Below, in pieces: positions 22,120-32,574 of a stretch of DNA of 64,000 nucleotides. The first letter of the stretch is position 1, and each line of letters opens with the position of its first letter. Position numbers and translations under genes: made by a program. The stretch comes from Xiphydria camelus (lineage: Eukaryota > Arthropoda > Insecta > Hymenoptera > Xiphydriidae): assembly GCA_963678675.1 (NCBI GenBank), contig OY783191.1:24262955-24326954 (forward strand), read 5' to 3'. Under the pieces are notes generated by a model. That model was given only the letters and a program-made list of their open reading frames with translations, had not been told where the DNA came from and ran no database searches.

Positions 22120-22857
22120 CCCCCCACAAAAAAAGATTCTCTGTAAAAAAAGTCGGCATGATCATTCAGTGCCAACAAAAATTGATTCGAAAAATACTCT
22201 CCAAAAAAGATTTGAAATCAATTAAGATCGCCATGTTCAAGATTTATATATAAAAAGTAAAAGGCATCATTTGAAAGGAAAATTATTGTAAATCAAGTTA
22301 CTAAAAAATTCGACTAAAAAATTTATAAAAAATTTTAATAAAAAAGAACTTGCCGCATTTAAGTTTTCATATTTTGTCCACTATACCGAATAATTGGTAG
22401 TGCTTGGACGGTGCTAGAGTGATTCATAAATTGCACTGCCGAAGTCAAATTCAGAGAAATTCAGAAGGCCCCCGCCTGATCGGTTTCCCGTGCGACATTC
22501 GGTATACTGGTGGTATCACATAAGAGAGAGAGTGTATGAATTTATTTAAAATCATAAGTGCATAAGCATCGAATATAATTCTGTCTGAATTTTTTATTTT
22601 GAAGGAAAAAACGCGGAAAGTTCTTTTTTATTAATATTTTTAACACATTTTTTTAGACGAATTTTTTAGTAACTTGATTTACAATAATTTTCCTTTAAAA
22701 TGATGCCTTTTACTTTTTATATATAAATCTTGAACATGGCGATCTTTATTGATTTCAAATCTTTTTTGGAGAGTATTTTACGTATCAATTTTTGTTGGCA
22801 CTGAAGAAACATGCCGCCTTTTTTTACAGAGAATCTGTTTGTGGGGGGGGGGGGGGG
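22120..22857. mobile_element. F element, full palindromic copy
   Basis: Outer ends are CCCCCACAAAAA at the left and a 15-G run (22843-22857) at the right. Arms of about 230 bases mirror each other through GATTCTCTGTAAAAAAA, TTGAAATCAATTAAGATCGC, AAAAGGCATCATTTGAAAGG and AAATCAAGTTACT. The ~250-base centre contains CGGTATACTGGTGGTATCA and GTCCACTATACCGAATAATT. Five copies are in the window. No coding. G-run length varies among copies and is probably slippage. Confidence 0.85.
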
Positions 22858-23234
22858 ATTTCACTACTTTTTGGAATGTATTCATGAGGAGAATACGTAC
22901 ATGGAGAAGAATAGCTTTTTATTACCACAAAATTAGTCTCACATTTTATACCGATACGAGCCAATTAATTATAACCACGTTACTTTTGATTTATTCTCGT
23001 GATATTTTGAAAGGGATTTATAGACTAGAGAGAGCCCTTATATTTTTCACTTTGCCTTAGTATTTTGGAGAAATAAAACATACCGCTTTCGAATTTACAG
23101 GCTATCGGATTTTTCTTATATTTTGGACGTCTACAGAAATCCATGTAGACGTTTTACCTTCAACTCTAAGTATACTCTTCCAATGACCATGACGGATTGT
23201 TTCATCACATGTAAAGATACCACTTATGACAGTA
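22858..23234 (-). repeat. G repeat fragment, minus orientation
   Basis: Continues outward from F as the G arm, then is cut by the CAGGGTG element at 23237 in the word GACAGTATA, which in other copies continues TATGTTGTTACA. Confidence 0.75.
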
Positions 23235-23236
23235 TA

Positions 23237-23600
23237 CAGGGTGTCCGTAAAGTATGGAAACGGTTGAATATCTCGAAAAGTACGCTTCAGAACGGGAAAC
23301 GAAAAAATACGTATCCGATATTTTTTTAAAAACTATCAAATGATACCAAGATTGATCCCACACCCCAACCCCTGTGGGTGGGGCAGGAGGAAGCTTCAAA
23401 ATCTTAAATAGGAACCCCCCCTTTTGATTGCATATTCGTATTCTACATTAAAAACTGCATAACTTTTATTTGAAATATTTTTTTCAATTCGTGGCAGATG
23501 GCGCTATAATCGACGAAATTCAATTTTTCGGTTTTTGCAATTGAGAGTCGATTTATTCGATTCTGCAATACAATTGCGATAGAAATTTACTATATTATAT
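23237..23600. mobile_element. Half of a CAGGGTG-family TA element
   Basis: Starts CAGGGTGTCCGTAAAGTATG right after TA. The inner part (CTTCAAAATCTTAAATAGGA, TTTGAAATATTTTTTTCAAT, GCAGATGGCGCTATAATCGA) parallels one arm of the 10073-10822 element, but the mirrored right arm is absent. Confidence 0.6.
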
Positions 23601-23616
23601 AAATATTTTATAAAAA

Positions 23617-23744
23617 TTGAGGGGTGAAGGGGGCAGATATTTTTCCTGTAAAGATATACGGGTGCCCGCGGCTACAGCGCTATCGGCGTCGCTCTGACGA
23701 ACTACTTGAATGAACATGCCGCGAGACACTGCCGTGTCTCTTGA
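23617..23744 (-). repeat. D element, 5' end fragment (minus)
   Basis: Only the first ~130 bases of D are present, in reverse, from AAGAGACACGGCAGTGTCTC to CACCCCTCAATTTT. Confidence 0.75.
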
Positions 23745-23789
23745 TGATTATTTCTCATCACTTCTACACATTATTTACCATTATTTACA

Positions 23790-23990
23790 AATTCAGTTAA
23801 TTTCGAGGTTAGACGCTTCGATCTCCCGAATTAACAATTCCCGGGAAATCAGACGTTTTACACTTTTCGCTCTCGAAACACGGCACGTAAGAACGCAGCG
23901 CACTCTTCTGAATCCAACTCTAACTACAGCACCGTTCCAAGCACTACCAAAGTCAGATGTCAGGGAAATTCAAATACTTGCGTTACCAAA
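23790..23990 (+). repeat. N repeat fragment
   Basis: AATTTCGAGGTTAGACGCTT through AACGCAGCGCACTCTTCTG to AGTCAGATGTCAGGGAAATT. Related to one arm of the palindrome at 38631-39051 and to 62260-62440; reversed at 21995-22119. Confidence 0.65.
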
Positions 23991-24791
23991 GGGCGTTCCA
24001 CGCGAGCTCGACAAATCTTTGACCCTCACCATCGCAGATTTGCTTCGCGATTTTTTCACGCGTTATATTCACTTTAAAAGGTTTGTTGTTTTTTATAGAT
24101 CTTTTTATCATGGCGTTTATGAATAATGAATTTTTTAAGACTAACAGGAAACACTATTTTTTAAGTTATGAAGAAATTCTCAAAAATTGCCTGAGAAGTC
24201 ATTATAATACCAATTTAAGACTCGTTCAAAAGTGCTCAAATTTGGTCCTACTATTTTTTTTTACGTACCTCAAGCATATTTTTTCACGAAAATAATTTTT
24301 AAACCTGGTTTAAATTCTTCAAGAAGTATTAGAATATCTACGGATGAATAAAAATTACTTCAAAAATGAAATTAATTTTTTCGGAATTAGTTCGATTTTT
24401 AGAAAGAATTAGTTTTACTTTTAAAGTAATTTGTATTCAGTAGGGAATATTCTAATATTTCCTATCGATTTTAAACCAGGTTTAAAAATCATTTTTGAGA
24501 AAAAAATATATTGGAAGTACATACTTACAAAAAATAGTAAACCTTTTATCTCTTTTAGACTGATCTTAAACTGGTTGTAACTCATTCAGAAGATTTTTAA
24601 AAATTTGTTCAGAATGTTAAAAAATAATGTTTTTTGGTAGTTTAAAAGAATTCATAATTCATGAACGCCACGATGAAAAAATCTGTAAAAATCTGGAGGC
24701 TTTTTGGAATGAGCACAACACAGAGAAAAAACTGCGAAACAAATCTGTCATGGTGAGGGTCTAAGGCTTGTCAATCTCGCGTGGAACGCCC
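23991..24791. mobile_element. ~800-bp palindromic element (GGGCGTTCCACGCGAG ends)
   Basis: Ends GGGCGTTCCACGCGAG are mirrored at the right as CTCGCGTGGAACGCCC. Inner pairing includes GACCCTCACCATCGCAGATT with its reverse, and AAACCTGGTTTAAA near 24300 with AAACCAGGTTTAAA near 24473. It interrupts the N repeat. No transposase frame; target duplication unclear. Confidence 0.75.
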
Positions 24792-24961
24792 CATATATAT
24801 GTACGAGTGTGTCCAATAACTTTACCCTACCTCTGTAATGGTAAAATATTAGTACTTAGATAACACTATATGCGCAGGATGCTCATAATCTTAACGGTCA
24901 AAGATTCTTTCTAAACCACCACCTGCATGTTTTCGACATTTCATGCCTTGTACGCACATTC
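24792..24961. other. Unassigned 170-bp spacer
   Basis: No repeat or coding signal noticed. Confidence 0.5.
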
Positions 24962-25148
24962 CCAGGTAGCAAGCTGACGTAAACTTGACGTCACTTTTAG
25001 GGCATATTTCGTCGGCGACGTCATTCTACCAAAAAATAACGTTTTAATGTCGTCATTCAAGAAACGTCTTTAAGACGCCTTAAATATGACATTAAAAAGA
25101 CGTTATTTTTACGTCGTAATAAAATTTTTAAATAACTAATTATTATCA
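24962..25148. mobile_element. ACGTC-rich MITE, left end (CCCAGGTAGCAAGCTGACGT)
   Basis: Starts CCCAGGTAGCAAGCTGACGT and has a high density of ACGTC/GACGT words. The matching opposite end (reverse complement CCAGGTAACAAACTAACGTG) is at 32238, 7 kb away. It is truncated by the D element at 25149. The two pieces may be halves of one split element or two separate copies. Confidence 0.5.
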
Positions 25149-25977
25149 TGAGACACGGTAGTGTCTCGCGGCATGCTCGTTCAAGTAGTTCCGCGCTCAG
25201 ACACGACAGCGCTGATGTCGCGAGCGCACCCGTGTCTCTTTACACCACAAATGTCTGCCCCCTGCACCCCTCAATTTTTACATCGAATTTTCTCAATAAA
25301 TATACAGTTATAACCAAAATTATGCTTAGTTACGCCATATAAATCGACTATTCTCTATCGATAGAGACCAGAGTAAATGTTGTAAGTTACATATTAACAG
25401 AGATTTTTCCTTAGCAACGCGAAGCCACGCCCCTTGCGCCTAAAAGTCGAGAATCCGATTTCTCGGGCGATATATATATGTCAAAATCTCACAAAAATTC
25501 CGCCTGTCTTCGGCGATATTCGGCCATGGTCAGAAATGTGTACACAGATGCGGCCACACGCATACGCCATCAAATGTATGTGAGAGTGTGTGAGAGAATA
25601 TATTTCCCTTGAATGTTTAGTTGTTTTTCAAAATTAATAAAATATTTCCATTCGCGAAACGATTAACCTCGCGTTTATTTCGATCCTCGGACGCGCTTGT
25701 TAATAAAATGTAAAAATTCAGTGTAATCGGAGTTATGAATCTCAATAGTGATGTGACAGACGCTCCGTATAGTTTAATAATCGTTTGTTTTTTTTCGATA
25801 ATCGAGATAGTGAACGGATGCAGTGCTGTGTTTCTCTAGTTGCCTGTGCATAAAGAGTAGGAAAGGAGACGGCAGTATCTCAGAAGAATTACCATCAGAT
25901 AAGTTTAATTGCCATCTGACAGCTTTAACCTCACTTTCGATGGAAGGACAATTATCTTTGTGATAATTCTATTTTTT
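25149..25977 (+). mobile_element. D element, plus copy, split by a nested insertion
   Basis: Complete from AGACACGGTAGTGTCTCGCG to CTATTTTTTG; the rest resumes at about 27281 with TTTGTTTCAGCGTCATGCGA. Uninterrupted copies (19080-19120 reversed) confirm the original junction. Confidence 0.8.
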
Positions 25978-25989
25978 GATGTGTAAACA

Positions 25990-27118
25990 TCTATGCTATG
26001 GCTCTACGGTGGGACCTTCCTGGGAAATCGAGCGTCAGACGTAAGCCGTGTACATGTGACTGCGTCAGTGTGTGTGTGGCGCTACTGCGCATACTATTCG
26101 CGCAAGCTGGATTATCTCAACGGGAAAACATTTTAGAGAAAAATGTTTAATACAAAACTTTAAGGATTTTCCCGTGGCTACCCAGTGGTCGTATTGGATT
26201 TGACCTGACCGTGACCTTTAAAGTAATATCAAATGCCTTCCTAAACCGCTCATCCGATTGCGATGAAACTTTGGGGAATGGCTGGACACATGCCCGCGAA
26301 GGTTTCTGAGTTAGTAAATCTTATACAGGGTGTTCAAAAAGTACCGGTACTGATGATTATTATGCCTTCCTAAACCGTTCATCCGATTGCGATGAAAAGT
26401 TGGGGAATGGTTGGACGCATGCCCGCGAAGGTTTCTGAGTTAGTAAATCTTATACAGGGTGTTCAAAAAGTACCGGTACAGATGATTATTATGCCTTCCT
26501 AAACCGTTCATCCGATGGCGACGAAAATTTGGGGAACAGTTGGACGCATATCCGCGAAGGTTTGAGTTAGTAAATCTTATACAGGGTGTTCAAAAAGTAC
26601 CGGTACGGATGATTATTATGCCTTCCTAAACCGTTCATCCGATTGCGATGAAAAGTTGGGGAATGGTTGGACGCATGCCCGCGAATGTTTCTGAGCTAGT
26701 AAATCTTATAAAAGGTGTTCAAAAAGTACCGGTACTGATGATTATTATGCCTTCCTAAACCGTTCATCCGATTGCGATGAAAAGTTGGGAAATGGTTGGA
26801 CGCATGCCCGCGAAGGTTTCTGAGTTAGTAAATCTTATACAGGGTGTTCAAAAAGTCGAACTATACTTGACCTAAATTTGACCTCCGCTGACAATAAAGG
26901 TAACATGAAAAAAATGGTCAAGGACACATTTGAACGTGAAAAAAATTAATTTGACCTTGATATAACCTTGAAGGTCATGGTCAAGGTCAAATCCAATATG
27001 ACCATTGCGTAGCCCGGGAAAAATACTAAAAGTTTTGTATTAAAAATGTATTTAAGCAATGGTGGACGGACAAAATCAATCCACAATCTACCCGTGCGAA
27101 GCCGGGACGGGCTGCTAG
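25990..27118 (+). mobile_element. Non-autonomous Helitron-like element, copy 1
   Basis: Starts TC (TCTATGCTATGGCTC) after A and ends GGGCTGCTAG before T, the A/T insertion and CTAG end usual for Helitrons. Twelve or so bases upstream of the end is a stem CCCGT/ACGGG (27091-27111) in the word CCCGTGCGAAGCCGGGACGG, which I remember from the ends of many arthropod Helitrons. It has no Rep/helicase gene. Subterminal inverted segments (AATACAAAACTTTAAGGAT near the left, GTTTTGTATTAAAAAT near the right) and a 129-bp tandem array fill it. Confidence 0.65.
26233..26857 (+). repeat. 129-bp tandem array, ~5 units
   Basis: Units start ATGCCTTCCTAAACCG at 26233, 26362, 26491, 26618 and 26747. Each contains CATCCGATTGCGATGAAA, ATGCCCGCGAAGGTTTCTGA, TACAGGGTGTTCAAAAAGT and mostly ACCGGTAC. 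The inverted partner array at 35455-35950 has four units, so copy number has changed since duplication. Confidence 0.9.
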
Positions 27119-27280
27119 TAAGTTATAAATATAATATAATAATAAATATTTTATTATAGAAAAAATTAAACTTCTTTATGTCGAACTACGACGTCATATT
27201 CCCCAATTAAACTCGGACGGCAGATAATTGTAAGATGTTTACACATCCTCCGTGAGTACAACGGCACTCATACCTTTTTT

Positions 27281-27996
27281 TTGTTTCAGCGTCATGCGAG
27301 CACAAGACGAATCGATGGCTTTTCTTCTCTGTCACAATCAAAGCCGTGGGAGAAAAATAGGAGATGCAATGGAATTGGATCACAACACACAATCAAGTAA
27401 TTACTTTATCATTATTTTTTCTCTATCGATATATTTCCTCTTTCGTACTATCACAAGTTCAAATTTACACACCGACCTGTCAAACCTGAAGTGTACATGT
27501 ACCTCACTTCTATTTCATCTGTTCTTCGTCTCCGTTGTAATGACAGTCAATGAGGAATCACTGATACCGATTAGGGTTCGAGGGTTATTCCTCATTCTTT
27601 CTAGCACAGAGCATCGATATTTTACTGCACCTGTTTTCTTCTGGGACTTCCTAAAATAATTATAAAAACCCCATATTATTGTTATTTACAATTTGTTACA
27701 GATCGTATGCGAACCCGAGGGGGTTTCTTTCGAACAAAGGATCATCCACTTGTTGTTCCAAGAACCAGTTGCATTAGTTCATTTGGCGAGCTGGATCTGC
27801 TGTCTCGACTGCATGGACGTGTGCCACTTTAAATGGATATTTTGTAATTTCCATCGTTACCTCAGAGGCGAAGAAGAGATGAAATAGAAGTGAGGTACAT
27901 GTACATTTCACGTTTGATAGGTTGGTATATAAATTGGAACTTCTCTGATAGTATACTACCAAAGAGGAAATATATCGATAAAGGAAAAATAATAAT
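27281..27996 (+). repeat. D element end, half P and short Q variant
   Basis: D resumes at GTTTCAGCGTCATGCGAGCA, followed by a half P (TCAAAGCCGTGGGAGAAAAAT), the shared end sequence, a Q fragment and, at 27693-27887 on the plus strand, one of the most open copies of the exon-like block (after the word TTTGTTACAG). It is the mirror of 18392-19029. Confidence 0.75.
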
Positions 27997-28183
27997 AAAG
28001 TAGTTACTACATTATTTTAATCTAATTCCATTGTATCCCTTACTTTTCTGCCACGACTTTGATCGTTGATAGTGAAGAAAAATCAAATTTATTGGTTGAT
28101 CCATCTACTATCAACAATCAAAGTTGTGGCAGAAAAATAAAGGATACAATAGAATTGGATTACAATAATGTAGTAACTACTTT
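27997..28183. repeat. P hairpin, copy 4
   Basis: Full hairpin; loop reads GGTTGATCCATCTACTATCA. Confidence 0.9.
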
Positions 28184-28794
28184 ATTATTATTTTTTCTTT
28201 ATCGATATATTTCCTCTTTCGTATTATACTATCAGAAGTTCCAATTTATATACCAACCTATCAAACGTGAAGTGTACATGTACCTCACTTCTATTTCATC
28301 TCTTCTTCGTCTCTAGTGTAACGATAGATATTACAAAATATCATAACTTTTCTGTAACATTTCTGCAATATTTTACAATAATCGTGAACACTACCGTATG
28401 TGTGTTAGAAGTATATATTTCTCGATAAATTCGAGAATGTTGCGAAACATCATAGAAACGTTTCAGTCTCATTACGTCGAAAGATCTCCTCGATAAGGTA
28501 CAGCTCGATAAGATTGTACTTGTCAGGGCTGAATTATGTAGGGATTTTATAATTATTTTAGGAAGTCCCAGAGGAATACAGGTGCAGCAAAATATCGATG
28601 CTCTCTGTCCTAGAAAGAATGAGGAATAACCCTCGAACCCTAGTCGATATCAGTGATTCCTCATTGACGTTCGTTACACCAGAGTTGAAGAAAAGATGAA
28701 ATAGAAGTGAAGTACATGCACACTTCACTTTTTTAAAAGGTCGGTATATAAATTTGAACTTGTGTGATAGTATAGTATGAAAGATGAAATATAT
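28184..28794 (+). repeat. Shared end sequence and Q-derived segment, back to back
   Basis: Shared end sequence, the AACATTTCTGCAATATTTTAC and GGAAGTCCCAGAGGAATACA parts of Q, and a reversed end sequence. Closely repeated in the same direction at 46960-47540. Confidence 0.7.
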
Positions 28795-29617
28795 CACTTT
28801 TAATAATTCTGTCATTATTATCTATAGAATTAATTAACTCAGATTAATATAGTTTCTTAATTTCTATGTAGAGTAAGTTGGGTATATTTTAAATATAGTG
28901 AAATACTGAATATAATTTTGTTATTTATAATTTGTTACAGAAATAAACGTACTGCTATTGAAATCCACCCAGAAGGACTCCAAATCATGTGCGAACCCGA
29001 GGGGGCTTCTTTTGAACGAGGGATCGTCCACTTGTTGTTCCAAGAACCAGCTGCATTAGTTTATTCGGTGGGTTAGATCTGCTGCCTCGAGTGCATGGAC
29101 GTGCGTTCATCCTTCAATATCCTCCCTACCATGATCTGCTGATTCTAACCTCTGTTGCCACAGCCCGAATGCTCGTCGAAGGTTATTCCTTATTCTTTCT
29201 AGCACAGATCTATATTATGCTGCATCTGTATTCTTCTGGGACTTCCTAAAATAATTATAAAAACCCCATATAATTTAGCTCTGACAAGTACAATCTTATC
29301 GAGGAAATCTTTCGATGTAATGATTCCGAAATGTTTCTATGATATTTTGCAACATTCGCGAATTTATCAAGAAATATATATTTCTAACATACGGTAGTAT
29401 TCACGAATATTGCAAAATATCGCAGGAATGTTACAGAAAAGTTACTTGCAAAAACGTGCTTTGTGGGATGTAAATGATTATACCAGAGGCGAAGAAGAGA
29501 TGAAATAAAAGTGAGGTACATGTACATTTCACGCTTGACACAGGTCGGTATATAAATTGGAACTTGTGATAGTATAATACGAAAGAGGGACTATATCGAT
29601 AAAGAAAAAATAATAAT
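28795..29617 (-). mobile_element. Q element, copy 2 (minus)
   Basis: Near-identical reverse of 17452-18279. On the plus strand the exon-like block (about 28940-29075) follows TTTGTTACAG and carries a longer N-terminal part (TAIEIHPEGLQIMCEPEG) ending at a TAG. Confidence 0.85.
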
Positions 29618-29804
29618 AAAGTAGTTACTACATTACTGTAATCCAATTCCATTTTATCCCTTATTTTTCTGCCACGACTTTGATAGTTGATAGTGAATAA
29701 AAATCAAATTTATTAGCTGATCCATCCACTATCAACAATCAAAGTCGTGGCAGAAAAATAAGGGATACAATAAAATTGGATTACAATAATGGAGTAACTA
29801 CTTT
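29618..29804. repeat. P hairpin, copy 5
   Basis: Full hairpin between Q and G. Its right flank is G and not the shared end sequence. Confidence 0.9.
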
Positions 29805-30701
29805 AAACACTTGGGGAAACTCACCGAAGAAACCCGAATAATTATCTTATCACTTGTACACTTGATTTCGAGGTTACATGCATGATTTGACAGCTACCGG
29901 GAGATCAGGGGGGCCTTTCTCGAGTCACTCGTATCTTTGCGTGCATGCAACTCAGCGAAGAGACCAATCAGGTTCAAGTATTCCGTTGCGGCGGGGGTTC
30001 TGATTGGTCTACTCGCTAAGAAACGTATACGCATCTTTGCGAGTAGACCAATCAGGACCCCCACCACAAAGGAATACTTGATCTGCAAGAGTTAATAGAT
30101 GATTTTTATTCGCATTGGCATGTTTATGATGATATTTGCAATGAATGTTCTACTCGGATTGAAATGAGTCGTAAGGTCAGCATCGAAGCTGTAAATGATG
30201 TAGTAATAATTAAATGAAATTTATTTATGAGTAAGGGCGAAATTTCAGCTGTGCATGGAAAAGAATTTCTTAAAACTATTCCAAAGTCTCGAGTTAATAT
30301 ATGTAACAACATATATACTGTCATATGTGGTATCTTTACATGTGATGAAACAATTCGTCATGGTCACTGGAAGAGTATACTTAGAGAGTTGAAGGTAAAA
30401 CGTCTTCATGGATTTCTGTAGACGACCAAAATATAAGAAAAATCCGATGGCCTGTAAATTCGAAAGCGGTATATGTTTTATTACTCCAAAATACTAAGGC
30501 AAAGTGAAAAATATAAGGGCTCTCTAGTCTATAAATCCCTTTCAAAATATCACGAGAATAAATCAAAAGTAAGTAAGTGGTTATAATTAATTGGCTCGTA
30601 TCGGTATAAAATGTGAGACTTTAATTTTGTGGTAATAGAAAGCTATTCTTCTACATGTACGTATTCTCCTCATGAATAGATTCCAAAAAAAGTAATGAAA
30701 T
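29805..30701 (+). repeat. G repeat, plus orientation
   Basis: Runs from AACTCACCGAAGAAACCCG to AGTAATGAAAT. Includes an internal inverted repeat around CCAATCAGG...CCTGATTGG near 29965-30060 and a tRNA-free, gene-free body. Aligns end to end with 49770-50661. Confidence 0.8.
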
Positions 30702-31435
30702 CCCCCCACAAAAACAGATTCTCTGTAAAAAAAAGGCGGCATGTTCATTCAGTGCTAACAAAAATTGATACCTACGTAAAATACTCTCCAAAAAAGATTT
30801 GAAATCAATTAAGATCGCCATGTTCCAGATTTATATATAAAAAGTAAAAGGCATCATTTGAAAGGAAAATTATTGTAAATCAAGTTACTAAAAAATTCGA
30901 CTAAAGAATTTATAAAAAAAATGTAATAAAAATAACTTGCCGCGTTTTTTTCCTTCAAAATAAAAAATTCAGACAGAATTATACTCGACGTTTATGCACT
31001 TATGATTTTAAATAAATTCATACACTCTTATATGATACCACCAGTATACCGAATGTCGCACGGGAAACCAATCAGGCGGGGGCCTTTTGAATTTCTCTGA
31101 ATTTGACTTCGGCAGTGCAATTTATGAATTACTCTAGCACCGTCCAAGCACTACCAATTATTCGGTATAGTGGACAAAAGATGAAAACTTAAACGCGGCA
31201 AGTTCTTTTTTATTAAAATTTTTTAAATAAATTCTTTAGTCGAATTGTTTGGTAATTTGATTTACAATAATTTTCCTTTCAAATGATGCCTTTTACTTTT
31301 TATATATAAATCTCGAACATGGCGATCTTAATTGATTTGAAACCTTTTTTGGATAGTATTTTACGTAGGTATCAATTTTTGTTGGCACTGAATGAACATG
31401 CCGCCTTTTTTTTACAGAGAATCTGTTTTGTGGGA
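30702..31435. mobile_element. F element, copy 3
   Basis: Full palindrome, but the right end stops at TTTTGTGGGAG, and the G arm expected beyond it is absent. Confidence 0.85.
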
Positions 31436-31813
31436 GTACAATATACATTGAATATTTTTATATTTTTTTATAATGTATAATATAAAAATATTTGTATAGT
31501 GTGGTCTACTTTAATTCTCGATTCTTATATCTCTGTACCATTTTACCAGTACGTTTTTTTTGTAATAAATAAAAGTAAGATTTTTTATATTGCGGTCGTT
31601 TCTATAAACATACATATAATTATTTATTTATTAATATCAATTTGCGTCTAAGCAAGAATATTTATCAAAAGATGCAATCATAAATTTAGAAAAATGTTGA
31701 GAAAAGAATAATACAATTATAAAATCTTATTTATTTAAGGTCTTTCTTATTGACTGAAAAAGCAACACACATTTATTCATTAAACTTCATATGAACACCA
31801 ATAGTAATACTTA
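31436..31813. other. AT-rich unique spacer
   Basis: Very AT-rich; contains a weak TATAA-rich palindrome at about 31440-31495 and AATAAA words. No gene seen. Confidence 0.5.
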
Positions 31814-31918
31814 ATACCACAGGAGCATGCAGCAGATGAGGACTCGAAAACACCGACCGATCGACGAAGTTAAGCAGCAAAAAGTGCGGACAGTAGTTGG
31901 ATGGGTGACCGCTCACGA
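31814..31918 (+). ncRNA. 5S rRNA-derived fragment (pseudogene or SINE head)
   Basis: The segment aligns in order with eukaryotic 5S rRNA: ACCACAGG near the start, CCGACCGATCGACGAAGTTA, GAAGTTAAGCAGC (the A-box region, about 31865-31878), GTGCGGACAGTAGTT, then TTGGATGGGTGACCGC (the C-box region, about 31896-31912). The first ~9 bases, the usual GTCGGGCGCGG loop and the 3' end differ or are missing, so it cannot be a working 5S gene. Known SINE3 elements start with a 5S-derived promoter; here the fragment is followed by ACGTC-rich DNA and not by an obvious LINE-like tail. Either a 5S pseudogene or the head of a 5S-derived SINE. Confidence 0.7.
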
Positions 31919-32238
31919 TGAAAAGATATACATCAGCCCTAACCTTTCAGAGTCGTCATTTTTTACACAATCACGTTATATTTTTCGTTATCTGCCGTCA
32001 GAGCTGACCTTCAAAAACCGTCATTTCGACGTTAGTGTGCTACCTGGAAAATCGCTAAAATTAAACGTCATATTTCACGTCATAAAGAACGTTAGAAAGA
32101 CGTCATTAAATGACGTCAGTGGGATGTGACTTTCGAACGTACTTTTAACGTCATTTATACGTCTTTTACTGACGTCGTCTATGACCAGATCTGACCAAAA
32201 AATGACGTTAATTTCACGTTAGTTTGTTACCTGGGTTA
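31919..32238. mobile_element. ACGTC-rich segment, right end TTACCTGGG
   Basis: More than a dozen ACGTC/GACGT/CGTCAT words in 320 bases, including TGACGTCAGTGGG and CTGACGTCGTC, many in inverted pairs. The right end AACGTGAAATTAACGTC (reverse) then CCTGGG mirrors the left end at 24962. CRE-like TGACGTCA is present once at about 32113-32120, probably as a consequence of the repeat. Confidence 0.55.
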
Positions 32239-32574
32239 CCATATGTACGTTGGACGACGAGAGAACAACGCTTCTCGATGTTTCTGTAAGTTGTTAAACC
32301 GTGCGTACAACGAGAACGAACGATCCTAGGATTTTTCTTCTTGGTTATACCTAATAAAGGTGGCGCGATTTCTATTTAAATTAAGCGTCAGGGCTCTTTG
32401 AGGTAGCCGTACGTGTACGCATGGAACCGCAGCTTCCAATGCCAACCATCTCCTCCGGCTCTATAAACGGACATGGAACAACACTAATCGTATCAAGCCA
32501 CTCTCCGTGGTACATACAGGACCGTGACGCTGGCCCAGATGGAGTAGATAATCCTGATCAAGGGACGCGCTCCA
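32239..32574 (+). other. Unique segment with an open frame of unknown origin
   Basis: No repeat match in the window. From ATG at 32421 a frame of about 50 codons (SGSINGHGTTLIVSSHSPW and a QDRDAGPDGVDNPDQ stretch) has protein-like composition and GC content above the surroundings, then runs into the D element at 32575. I do not recognise it. It may be a host exon piece cut by the insertion, or chance. Confidence 0.3.

Larger units (their letters stand above)
25978..27247. mobile_element. MITE carrying a nested Helitron-like element, copy 1
   Basis: The outer inverted ends are GATGTGTAAACATC (25978-25991) and GATGTTTACACATC (27234-27247). Without the Helitron-like part the MITE would be about 141 bases (25978-25989 plus 27119-27247). 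A further ~30 bases after the right end, with the small stem GAGT/ACTC (to about 27277), are shared with copy 2. T-runs flank the insertion in D, suggesting a T-rich target. Confidence 0.65.

Noticed and set aside
26233..26857. CRISPR-like regular array
   Set aside because: Units of 129 bases are repeated in full with no unique spacers, inside a eukaryotic mobile element.
28059..28316. 85-codon frame (MELDYNNVVTTLLLFFLYRY type) repeated in many P plus end-sequence copies, with a hydrophobic stretch like a membrane segment
   Set aside because: It starts inside the hairpin arm and runs through the T-rich shared end; similar frames appear simply because the DNA is repeated, and several copies are broken or lack the ATG. 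No known motif.
29960..30080. tRNA- or riboswitch-like fold around CCAATCAGG/CCTGATTGG
   Set aside because: A plain inverted repeat of the G family; no tRNA boxes or anticodon arm.
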